In this document: positions 1 through 6,338 of the stretch, piece by piece
How the letters are laid out: the number at the start of each line of letters is the position of its first letter
How positions within the stretch are numbered: position 1 is the first letter of the stretch
Assembly (NCBI GenBank): GCA_900540495.1
Contig: UQGA01000025.1
Span: forward strand, 1 to 19,746
Length of the DNA stretch: 19,746 nucleotides
Direction: 5' to 3'
From: an uncultured Eubacteriales bacterium
GTDB lineage: Bacteria > Bacillota > Clostridia > Christensenellales > CAG-138
The notes under the pieces: model-generated
Database searches by the model: none
Told to the model about the DNA's origin: nothing
What the model saw: only the letters and a program-made list of their open reading frames with translations
Made by a program: the position numbers and the translations under genes

Positions 1-874
1 CATCCAATATTTCATAGCATGTAAACGTTTTGCTATTTGATTTCAACCAGACTTCCCATTCAGTAAACCATTCTTGCCTTATGTACAGTAGTTCTCCATG
101 CTTGTCTATATATGTAATCCATAGAGAACACCCATAATTTGGAATTACACGCCCATACACCCTATCTATCTGCAGCCAGTCCGCGTCCAGCACAAACGGG
201 ACAAGCCCGGTATCCGCGGTGAACGACGCGAGATCATCGTACAGGATTGCTTCCGCCTGCGCCGTTGCGGTCGCGGTGGGTTCCTGCCGGGCGATGGTAA
301 CGGTATTCCCGAACACGCCCACCAGATAGTGGAGCACGTCATGCGCAAACGTGCGGCCGGCGGGCACGAGCGCAAGGAACAGCGCCGCTGCCGCGACAAC
401 CCCGGCGGCGGCGCGCACCGGCCGCCAACGCCGCGGCCCGGCACTCCGACGCTCCCGCGCGGCGGCAACCACGGGCCGCCCGCTCTCCGGCGCGCCTTCC
501 ACAATGGCGGCGCCTTCCGCAATATCTGCCGCTGTCCGATCTTTTCCATGCGCGGCGGCAACCACGGGCCGCCCGCTTTCCGGCGCAACGCCAGCCGTCG
601 CCTGCCCGTGCTCCCGCGCGGCGGCGTCTGCAACGGCGACGCCCTCGGCAGATTCCGCCGCAGCCGCCTGCCGCGCCAGAATGCGGTCGTATGCCGCCCA
701 CCGTTCCGGCGGGCATTCCGGGTGCTGCTCTTTTGCGCGCGCGATCATCTCCGCAAACGTCGGGGGCGGATCGGCCTGCAACAGCCGTTCCGCTTCCGAG
801 AGCGGCATCACGAACGCGTCGTCCAGCAGTTCCGGGTGCTTGCGCAAAAATGCTATCGCTCGCCTGTACCTCAT
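1..874 (-). CDS. Membrane-anchored anti-sigma-like protein (DUF4367-type), partial
   Basis: The gene runs off the left window edge. 291 codons are visible from the ATG at 874, with no stop. I see a soluble N-terminal part (1-75), an Ala/Glu/Arg-rich linker carrying a 31-residue repeat (about 90-148), one membrane helix (about 153-171), and then an outside segment starting RTFAHDVLHYLVGVFGNTV. That post-membrane pattern is common in Firmicutes proteins with DUF4367/anti-sigma architecture. The start overlaps the sigma-factor stop as ATGA (871-874), so the two are translationally coupled. Known of such pairs: the second protein holds the sigma factor at the membrane until an external signal arrives. 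This role is inferred from context; I see no HCC zinc anti-sigma motif. The last ~55 codons are AT-rich, with AGG and ATA codons, unlike the rest of the gene. It could also be a sigma-coupled membrane protein with another role. Confidence 0.75.
   Translation of the reverse strand, partial: MRYRRAIAFLRKHPELLDDAFVMPLSEAERLLQADPPPTFAEMIARAKEQHPECPPERWAAYDRILARQAAAAESAEGVAVADAAAREHGQATAGVAPESGRPVVAAAHGKDRTAADIAEGAAIVEGAPESGRPVVAAARERRSAGPRRWRPVRAAAGVVAAAALFLALVPAGRTFAHDVLHYLVGVFGNTVTIARQEPTATATAQAEAILYDDLASFTADTGLVPFVLDADWLQIDRVYGRVIPNYGCSLWITYIDKHGELLYIRQEWFTEWEVWLKSNSKTFTCYEILD
457..586 (-). repeat. In-frame 37-bp direct repeat in the anti-sigma-like gene
   Basis: Positions 457-493 and 550-586 are the same 37 bases with one mismatch. 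They are offset by 93 bp, exactly 31 codons, so the reading frame is kept. In the minus-strand protein this gives APESGRPVVAAA twice (from residues 97 and 128) in the linker before the membrane helix. It looks like a recent slippage or recombination duplication that lengthened the linker. Confidence 0.85.
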
Positions 875-1446
875 ATTTTCATCCCCCCGTCGCTCCATAT
901 GACGTACAGACAGGCAAAAATGTGACAGGCGACTTTGCAGGCGGCAGGGAATAACGGCAGCAGCACAAGCAGGTCCTTCGGCAGCTTTTTGATCATCCGG
1001 TGGAACCGCTGCCGCAACGTAGCCGCATTGATGGCGAGTTCGCGGCTGAGGTCGATGACGCGCTCGCCATAGAGAACGTGGCGGATCAATGCCTCCCGCA
1101 TGCGGGGCGGTTCCTGGGACAGGCTTTCCTGAATGCTGCATTCCAGCTCCCAGAGCCGGTAGTTCCGCCCGTCGTCCGTGGCGCCGTAGCGGTGCATCCA
1201 ATCGGGCGGCAGGGGCAGCGAATGCTTTTCATGCCGGTACATGTCGATGGCAACCCGCCGGGTCATGGCGTACAGAAAGGCGAGCGGCGTCTGCACCTCC
1301 CTGCCGTCCGTTTCAAGCAGCTTGACGGCGAGCGTCTGCACCACGTCAAGGGCGTTCTCCCGATTGCCGGCGATGGCGGTGGCATAGGAAACCAGTATTT
1401 CGTAGTTTTCCTGAAAAGCTGTCAGCAGTTCGTCCTTTGTAGCCAT
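871..1446 (-). CDS. ECF-type RNA polymerase sigma factor with hydrophobic C-terminal tail
   Basis: 191 aa. Residues 8-75 look like sigma-70 region 2 (ending in MTRRVAIDMYRHEKHS, the usual helix of -10 recognition). Residues 105-152 look like region 4, with a helix-turn-helix around LSRELAINAATLRQRFHRMIKKL. There is no region 1 or 3, which fits the ECF class. The ATG at 1446 is preceded by GGGGAG with a 4-base spacer. The stop overlaps the start of the next gene (ATGA), the usual sigma/anti-sigma layout. Residues about 159-184 form a long hydrophobic stretch after region 4, which is odd for a cytosolic sigma factor and could be a membrane segment. Expected role: directing transcription of a small stress or envelope regulon, probably including itself. 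I could not identify its promoter in the 92 bases upstream. Confidence 0.85.
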   Translation of the reverse strand: MATKDELLTAFQENYEILVSYATAIAGNRENALDVVQTLAVKLLETDGREVQTPLAFLYAMTRRVAIDMYRHEKHSLPLPPDWMHRYGATDDGRNYRLWELECSIQESLSQEPPRMREALIRHVLYGERVIDLSRELAINAATLRQRFHRMIKKLPKDLLVLLPLFPAACKVACHIFACLYVIWSDGGMKI

Positions 1447-1538
1447 GCTGCTCCCCGGGGTAGAAAGAGGGAAAGATCGAGATAAATGGAAACGCCGGCC
1501 GGTGCCTCTTGTATCACGGCGTTGCGGTCCCGGCCCGG

Positions 1539-2879
1539 TTACGGGCAGTAGCGGACGGTCTCAACGGCCTCCATCACGGAGGCAACCGGTATGAGCGTCA
1601 GGCCGTCGAGCTTTGGTACGCGGGCGCGCTTTGGAACGAGGACGCGCGTATATCCAAGGCGCAGGCATTCCCGCAGGCGCGTCTCCATCTGCGCAACGCC
1701 GCGCAATTCGCCGGTAAGGCCGAGCTCGCCGATGGCTGCGGTGTGGGGCGGAAGCGGCTTGTCGTCGAACGCGGAGGCGATGCACAGCGCGACGGCAAGG
1801 TCGGCGCCCCGCTCGTCCAGGCGCAGATCGCCCACCACGTTGATATAGACGTCCTTGCCGGAGAGCCGCAGCCGCGCCTTCTTTTCCAGCACAGCCAGCA
1901 GCAGACTCAACCGCCCTGCGTCGATGCCGGCGGCGGTGCGCCGCGGGCTGCCCAGCGCGGAGTCGACCAGCAGGGACTGCACCTCCGCCAGCATCGGGCG
2001 CGAGCCTTCAACGGCGCATGTCACCGCGCAGCCGCAGGCGTTTTCGCCGGAGAGGAACAGGCGCGACGGGTCCACGACCTGCCGCATCCCGGCCTCGCTC
2101 ATCTCGAATACGCCGATCTCGTCCGTCGAACCGAAACGGTTTTTGACGGCGCGCAGCAGCCGCAGCCCGGCGTGGCGGTCGCCCTCGAAATACAGCACCG
2201 TATCCACGATGTGCTCGAGCACGCGCGGCCCGGCGATCGCTCCGTCCTTGGTCACATGCCCGACGATCAGCACGACGGCGCCCGTCTCCTTGGCAAAGCG
2301 CGTGAGCGCCGCGGTGCAGGCGCGCACCTGCGAAACGCTGCCGGGTACGCTGTCGGATTCGGCGGTGGACATGGTCTGGATGGAATCCACGATCAGGTAG
2401 GCGCTCGCCCGCGCGCGCGCCTGATCCAGCGCGTTTTCGAGGGAGGTATCGCACAGCAGCAGCAGATCGTTCCGGACGCCGAGCCGTTCGGCGCGCAACT
2501 TGAGCTGTGCCGCGCTCTCTTCCCCGGAAACATAGAGCACCGCGCCACGGGCAGCCAGGCTGTCGGCCGTCTGCATCAGAAGCGTGGACTTGCCGATGCC
2601 CGGGTCGCCGCCGAGCAGCACAACCATGCCGGGCAGCAATCCGCCGCCGGTCACCCGGTCCAGCTCGGACATGCCCGTGGTGACGCGCGCCGCCTGCATG
2701 GCCGACACCTCGGACAGCCGCTGTACCGCGCCGGGCGCGCCCGCGTCGCGCACGGCGACGGCCTTTTCCTCCACGAGCGTGTTCCAACTGCCGCAGGCAG
2801 GGCAACGGCCCATCCAGCGCGGCGATTCGTAGCCGCACTCCCCGCACATGAATATGGTTTTGTCCTTGTCCTTGGCCAT
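1539..2879 (-). CDS. radA: DNA repair protein RadA (Sms)
   Basis: 446 aa, the normal length for the family. In order: an N-terminal C4 zinc finger (C12, C15, C26, C29), a RecA-like ATPase core with Walker A GGDPGIGKST (90-99) and Walker B YLIVDSIQTM (161-170), the RadA signature KNRFG (246-250), and a C-terminal Lon-protease-like domain containing GELGLTGELR (385-394). RadA is a hexameric DNA helicase that extends branch migration in recombination intermediates and helps process stalled forks; it acts in the cytoplasm on DNA. It lies 47 bases downstream of the membrane-anchored protein at 2927-4075 on the same strand and is probably co-transcribed with it. The ribosome site is only a loose G-run (GGGGG) before the ATG. 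Confidence 0.97.
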   Translation of the reverse strand: MAKDKDKTIFMCGECGYESPRWMGRCPACGSWNTLVEEKAVAVRDAGAPGAVQRLSEVSAMQAARVTTGMSELDRVTGGGLLPGMVVLLGGDPGIGKSTLLMQTADSLAARGAVLYVSGEESAAQLKLRAERLGVRNDLLLLCDTSLENALDQARARASAYLIVDSIQTMSTAESDSVPGSVSQVRACTAALTRFAKETGAVVLIVGHVTKDGAIAGPRVLEHIVDTVLYFEGDRHAGLRLLRAVKNRFGSTDEIGVFEMSEAGMRQVVDPSRLFLSGENACGCAVTCAVEGSRPMLAEVQSLLVDSALGSPRRTAAGIDAGRLSLLLAVLEKKARLRLSGKDVYINVVGDLRLDERGADLAVALCIASAFDDKPLPPHTAAIGELGLTGELRGVAQMETRLRECLRLGYTRVLVPKRARVPKLDGLTLIPVASVMEAVETVRYCP

Positions 2880-2926
2880 GACATCGCCCCCGTTCCCCGC
2901 CCATTGGCGGCAATCCTGCGCCGGCT

Positions 2927-4075
2927 TCAGCCGAGCCGCATGTATCGTATCGCATCGCGCGACAGATCGCCCAGTACCCGCCAGACAGCATAGCCATCCC
3001 CGGCGCAGAGGAACTCCGCGCGCGTGCCGGTCTCCGACAGCAGATAGGTGCGGCCGTCGGCAAACAGGCAGCAGAAGACCATTTCCCCGGCGCCATAGAC
3101 GGCCGCTTCCTCCGTCAACCCATAGCCGGAAACGCCGTATGCGATGCGCTGTGGGACGCCGCTGTCAACGGAGAGGTAGAGTTCGCCGCCCTCCTCGGCG
3201 GTCAACCACGCCCAGCTTGTGCCGATGGCGCACGGGTTGAACGCCGGTCCGCCCGTCGAAAACGAAGAGGGTTCGCCCCCGGCAAGAAAGATGCTGTGAA
3301 TCTCGCCGCTGTCCGCCGTACCATCGGCATAGACGAGCCTGCCGTCCGTCAGGCATGGCGCGCAATCGGCATAAGCCGCCGTGGCAAGCGTGACGAGGGG
3401 GAGGCACGCCGGTTCCGCTGCGGACAGGTCGCACACGTACAGGACGCCGCCCCGGCCGTCCGCCGGCTCCGACCATGCCAGATACGCGCCGTCAAGCCGC
3501 AGGCACGGCAGGCCGCTCTCCACCGTGCGGATGGTGAACCAGTCGCCGCCCGCACGGTCGAGCACGCGGATATCGCCGCCGCCGTCCGATCGCGCGTCGA
3601 ATACGGCCAGAAAGCGGTCGCTCTCCACGGGATAGCGGAACGTGTCGTTTTCCGGCACGGCGTCGATGGCGGTGAGCACGCCGGTGGACAGATCGAGCCG
3701 AAACAGCCGGTCGAACGTTGAAGCATCGTCGCCGGCGGCAAAGAGCAGCGCGCCATCAAAAACGGAGGCATCCGTCAGGCGGCGGGAACCGGCTTCGGCG
3801 CCGGGCGAAAAGGCGAGTACGGGGTTGTCCGTTGCAGGCAGCGGTGCGGCGTCGGCCGCAGGCGTTGCCGACGGCGCAGGGGTCGGGCTGCTCCAGGGAT
3901 ACGGAAGCCCGCTTTTGATCCAGCGCGACAGATACGGCGCCGCCACCAGCGCGAGGAACAGCACGACCGCAACGAGTACGGCGACCAGCGCTGCAAGGCG
4001 CAGCCAGGGGCCGGCGCCCGTGGCGTCCAGACTGGGGCGGCGATACGGTTTTTGTCGGAACCTGCGATGTATCAT
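2927..4075 (-). CDS. Membrane-anchored beta-rich (propeller-like) protein of unknown function
   Basis: 382 aa from the ATG at 4075. There is a short basic N-terminus (MIHRRFRQKPYRR), one strong membrane helix (about 26-48), and a Pro/Ala/Ser-rich spacer. About 300 residues of repeated short beta motifs follow (LYVCDLS, LFRLDLSTG, GRLVYADG, AYLAWSEP), reminiscent of TolB/WD-like propeller blades. The topology suggests the domain faces outward. I chose this start because a sigma-A-type promoter puts its +1 on this ATG; the open frame continues upstream to 4498 only as the antisense of the T-box leader. No Shine-Dalgarno is visible, so the mRNA may be leaderless. It lies immediately upstream of radA. 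I do not recognise a specific family, and the function is open. Confidence 0.8.
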   Translation of the reverse strand: MIHRRFRQKPYRRPSLDATGAGPWLRLAALVAVLVAVVLFLALVAAPYLSRWIKSGLPYPWSSPTPAPSATPAADAAPLPATDNPVLAFSPGAEAGSRRLTDASVFDGALLFAAGDDASTFDRLFRLDLSTGVLTAIDAVPENDTFRYPVESDRFLAVFDARSDGGGDIRVLDRAGGDWFTIRTVESGLPCLRLDGAYLAWSEPADGRGGVLYVCDLSAAEPACLPLVTLATAAYADCAPCLTDGRLVYADGTADSGEIHSIFLAGGEPSSFSTGGPAFNPCAIGTSWAWLTAEEGGELYLSVDSGVPQRIAYGVSGYGLTEEAAVYGAGEMVFCCLFADGRTYLLSETGTRAEFLCAGDGYAVWRVLGDLSRDAIRYMRLG

Positions 4076-4081
4076 ATTAGA

Positions 4082-4110
4082 AGTATACAACATCGCCCGG
4101 CCCGGGTCAA
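4082..4110 (-). promoter_or_regulatory. Sigma-A-type promoter for the 2927-4075 gene
   Basis: Minus-strand -35 TTGACC (4110-4105) and -10 TATACT (4087-4082), separated by exactly 17 bp. Each box has 5 of 6 consensus bases. Six bases separate the -10 box from the ATG at 4075, which puts +1 on the A of the start codon. Confidence 0.75.
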
Positions 4111-4159
4111 TGCGCTGCCATTGCGACAAGCCCCATCCGGCGCCGGGTTTGCGCCGCCG

Positions 4160-4196
4160 TCGCCCGCCGGGGGAGGGGCGCCGTGACGGCGGGCGA
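4160..4196. repeat. 10-bp perfect inverted repeat between divergent promoters
   Basis: TCGCCCGCCG (4160-4169) and CGGCGGGCGA (4187-4196) are perfectly complementary with a 17-base loop. They lie between the minus promoter (4110) and the plus promoter (4236). There is no T-run after the hairpin on either strand, so it is not a standard terminator. It could be a regulatory or cruciform element. Confidence 0.5.
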
Positions 4197-4235
4197 AAAA
4201 GGGCGGCCGCTTTACCGATTCCCGCAAAACATGTC

Positions 4236-4265
4236 TTGACGCGGCGGTGGGAAATAGTATATAAT
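4236..4265 (+). promoter_or_regulatory. Sigma-A-type promoter of the leu-ilv operon
   Basis: -35 TTGACG (4236-4241) and a perfect -10 TATAAT (4260-4265) with an 18-bp spacer. Transcription would start near 4272, a few bases before the T-box Stem I sequence GATGAAG. Confidence 0.85.
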
Positions 4266-4271
4266 GCATCC

Positions 4272-4560
4272 GAACAGCGATGAAGGGAAACAAACCCGGA
4301 GATCCCTTTCAGAGAGCCGCCGGCGGGTGCGAGGCGGCAGGGGCGCAAGGGCATAACTCCTCCCGGAGCTTCCGGCCGAAAGCGGGCGTGCGCCGCGAGT
4401 AAGTGCGGACGGGTTCTCCCGTTACAGAGCGTCATGTTGTCGGACATGAACCGAGTGGGCGTTTCGGCGCCAAAAAGAGTGGTACCGCGGAGAAACACGC
4501 AAATCTTCGTCTCTTTTATTCAAAGCAGGGCTGCGTTTGGGTAAAGGGGCGTGTTTTTTT
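4272..4560 (+). promoter_or_regulatory. Leucine T-box riboswitch (tRNA-sensing leader)
   Basis: The leader has the T-box order: a Stem I GATGAAG kink-turn-like motif (4279-4285), AGAGAG (4311-4316), GGGTGCGAG apical loop sequence (about 4325-4333), and the T-box proper TGGTACC followed by GCGG (4480-4490). The antiterminator can be drawn fully: AAAAGAG (4473-4479) pairs with CTCTTTT (4511-4517), TGGTACC is the bulge, and GCGGAGA (4487-4493) pairs with TCTTCGT (4504-4510, with G-U pairs). A CTC codon at 4357-4359, in the loop below the CCCTT/AAGGG helix, is the likely specifier for tRNA-Leu(GAG). The TGGT bulge fits an A discriminator, as tRNA-Leu has. Uncharged tRNA-Leu would bind and allow read-through into leuA. 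The exact specifier assignment is less sure than the T-box itself. Confidence 0.93.
4493..4560 (+). terminator. T-box leader terminator
   Basis: AAACACGC (4493-4500) pairs with GCGTGTTT (4549-4556), and an unbroken T-run reaches 4560. The 5' arm lies inside the antiterminator loop, so the two folds exclude each other. This is the off-state for the operon when tRNA-Leu is charged. Confidence 0.7.
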
Positions 4561-4586
4561 ATCCGGCAGCCGGGAAAGGATTGACC

Positions 4587-6254
4587 ATGGAAGGTTACCA
4601 GAAGTACGGCAAACAGTTTTTTGAGGCCCGGCCCGCTTCGACGGACTGGATGCGCAAGACCGCGCTCGACCATGCGCCCATCTGGTGCAGCGTCGATCTG
4701 CGCGACGGCAATCAGGCGCTCATCACGCCGATGAGCCTCGACGAGAAACTTGCGTTCTTCCGCCTGCTCGTGGAGATCGGCTTCAAGGAGATCGAGATTG
4801 GGTTTCCGGCCGCATCGGAAACGGAATATGCGTTTTGCCGCGCGCTTATCGAGCGCAATCTCATCCCGGACGATGTGACGGTGCAGGTGCTCACGCAGGC
4901 GCGCGAACATATCATCGCCAAAACGTTCGAGGCGCTCGACGGCGTGCGCAACGCCATCGTGCACCTGTACAACTCGACCTCCGTCGCCCAGCGCGAGCAG
5001 GTGTTCCACAAGACCCCAGCCGAGATCGTGGAGCTGGCGCGCACCGGCGCGAAGCTGTGCGCCGCATATCGCGCGCGCACGCACGGCGGCTTTCGCTTTG
5101 AGTATTCGCCGGAGAGCTTCACCGGTACGGAGCCGGCGTTTGCGGCGGAGGTCTGCAACGCGGTGACGGAGGTGTGGCAGCCCACGGCGCAGGACCCGGT
5201 CATCATTAACCTGCCGGTCACGGTGTCGCTGTCCATGCCGCATGTGTATGCCAATCAGGTGGCGTACCTGTGCGAGAACCTCAACGGGCGCGAGAACCTC
5301 ATCGTTTCGCTGCACCCGCACAACGACCGCGGGTGCGCCGTGGCCGACGCGGAGATGGGGCTGCTTGCCGGCGCGGACCGCATCGAAGGGACGCTGTTTG
5401 GCAACGGCGAGCGCACCGGCAATGTGGACCTGGTGACGCTTGCGCTCAACCTGTACGCGCAGGGCGTGGACCCGAAGCTGGATTTCTCCGACCTGCCCCG
5501 CATCTGCCGGGCCTATGAGGAGGCGACCGGCATGCATGTCTATGAGCGTCAGCCGTACAGCGGGGCGCTGGTGTTCGCCGCGTTTTCCGGCTCGCATCAG
5601 GACGCCATCGCCAAGGGGATGCAGTGGCGGCAGACGCACGGCGGGCAGTGGACGGTGCCGTATCTGCCCATCGACCCGGCCGACGTCGGCCGCGAATACC
5701 AGACGGATGTCATTCGCATCAACTCCCAGTCCGGCAAGGGCGGCATCGGCTATCTGCTCGAGACGCAGTTTTCGCACAGCCTGCCGCCGAAGATGCGCGA
5801 GGCGTTCGGGTATCACGTCAAGAGCGTGTCCGACCACGAGCACCGGGAGCTGCATCCGCAGGAGGTGTACGATATCTTCCGCAGCAGCTATGTCAACGTG
5901 GAAACGCCGCTGTGCGTGAGCGAGGTGCATTACCAGCAGAAGAACGGCATCACCGCGCACGTTACCGCCAGCCTGCACGGCCGGCAGCAGCAGGTCGTTG
6001 CGGAGGGCAACGGCCGTCTTGACGCGGTGAGCAACGCGCTGCACAAGCTCGTGGGCGACTATGTGCTCACCACCTATACCGAGCATGCGCTCGAGACCGG
6101 CGCGACATCGCAGGCGGCCTCTTATGTCGGCATTGAAACGCCGGACGGCCGCGTGTTCTGGGGCGCCGGCATCGACAGCGATATTATCCTCTCCTCCGTT
6201 TATGCGCTCGTGAGCGCGGTGAACCGCATGCTTGCGGTGCAGGCGCGCTCGTAG
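4587..6254 (+). CDS. leuA: 2-isopropylmalate synthase (long, LeuA2-type)
   Basis: 555 aa. It condenses acetyl-CoA with 2-ketoisovalerate, the first committed step of leucine synthesis, in the cytoplasm. The TIM-barrel catalytic part carries DLRDGNQ (37-43), the metal-binding HPHNDRG (243-249) and GNGERTGN (272-279). The C-terminal ~125 residues match the LeuA allosteric domain, where leucine feedback usually acts. The N-terminus (KYGKQFF...WCSVDLRDGNQ) is that of the ~560-residue yeast/actinobacterial-type enzyme rather than the ~510-residue E. coli type. The start at 4587 follows AAAGGA with a 7-base spacer; the frame is open 12 codons upstream into the terminator. The gene lies directly after the T-box and is first in the operon. 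The 84-base gap to ilvB holds a small GC hairpin (6290-6304) without a T-run. Confidence 0.97.
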   Translation: MEGYQKYGKQFFEARPASTDWMRKTALDHAPIWCSVDLRDGNQALITPMSLDEKLAFFRLLVEIGFKEIEIGFPAASETEYAFCRALIERNLIPDDVTVQVLTQAREHIIAKTFEALDGVRNAIVHLYNSTSVAQREQVFHKTPAEIVELARTGAKLCAAYRARTHGGFRFEYSPESFTGTEPAFAAEVCNAVTEVWQPTAQDPVIINLPVTVSLSMPHVYANQVAYLCENLNGRENLIVSLHPHNDRGCAVADAEMGLLAGADRIEGTLFGNGERTGNVDLVTLALNLYAQGVDPKLDFSDLPRICRAYEEATGMHVYERQPYSGALVFAAFSGSHQDAIAKGMQWRQTHGGQWTVPYLPIDPADVGREYQTDVIRINSQSGKGGIGYLLETQFSHSLPPKMREAFGYHVKSVSDHEHRELHPQEVYDIFRSSYVNVETPLCVSEVHYQQKNGITAHVTASLHGRQQQVVAEGNGRLDAVSNALHKLVGDYVLTTYTEHALETGATSQAASYVGIETPDGRVFWGAGIDSDIILSSVYALVSAVNRMLAVQARS

Positions 6255-6338
6255 CGCCATCCGCCGCCGGCGGCAGGGCCCAGCCGCCAGCCGGGTTGCC
6301 CGGCCCGCCCGTACCACCCCTGAAAGGAGCAAATCCCT

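Noticed and set aside
329..954. Plus-strand open frames over the anti-sigma region
   Set aside because: The minus frame coupled to the sigma gene has a membrane helix and DUF4367-like pattern; the plus frames are Arg/Ala-rich shadows.
1491..1523. Hairpin AACGCCG/CGGCGTT after radA as a terminator
   Set aside because: Only 7 bp with a 19-base loop and no real T-run; too weak to call.
1509..2993. 494-codon open frame on the plus strand
   Set aside because: Antisense to radA, whose zinc finger, Walker and KNRFG motifs are clear.
4076..4498. N-terminal extension of the membrane-anchored protein up to 523 residues
   Set aside because: The extension is the antisense of the T-box leader and of the plus-strand promoter, and the gene's own promoter lies inside it.
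6290..6304. Hairpin GCCGGG/CCCGGC between leuA and ilvB as a terminator or attenuator
   Set aside because: No T-run and a short stem; it is not enough to claim regulation inside the operon.
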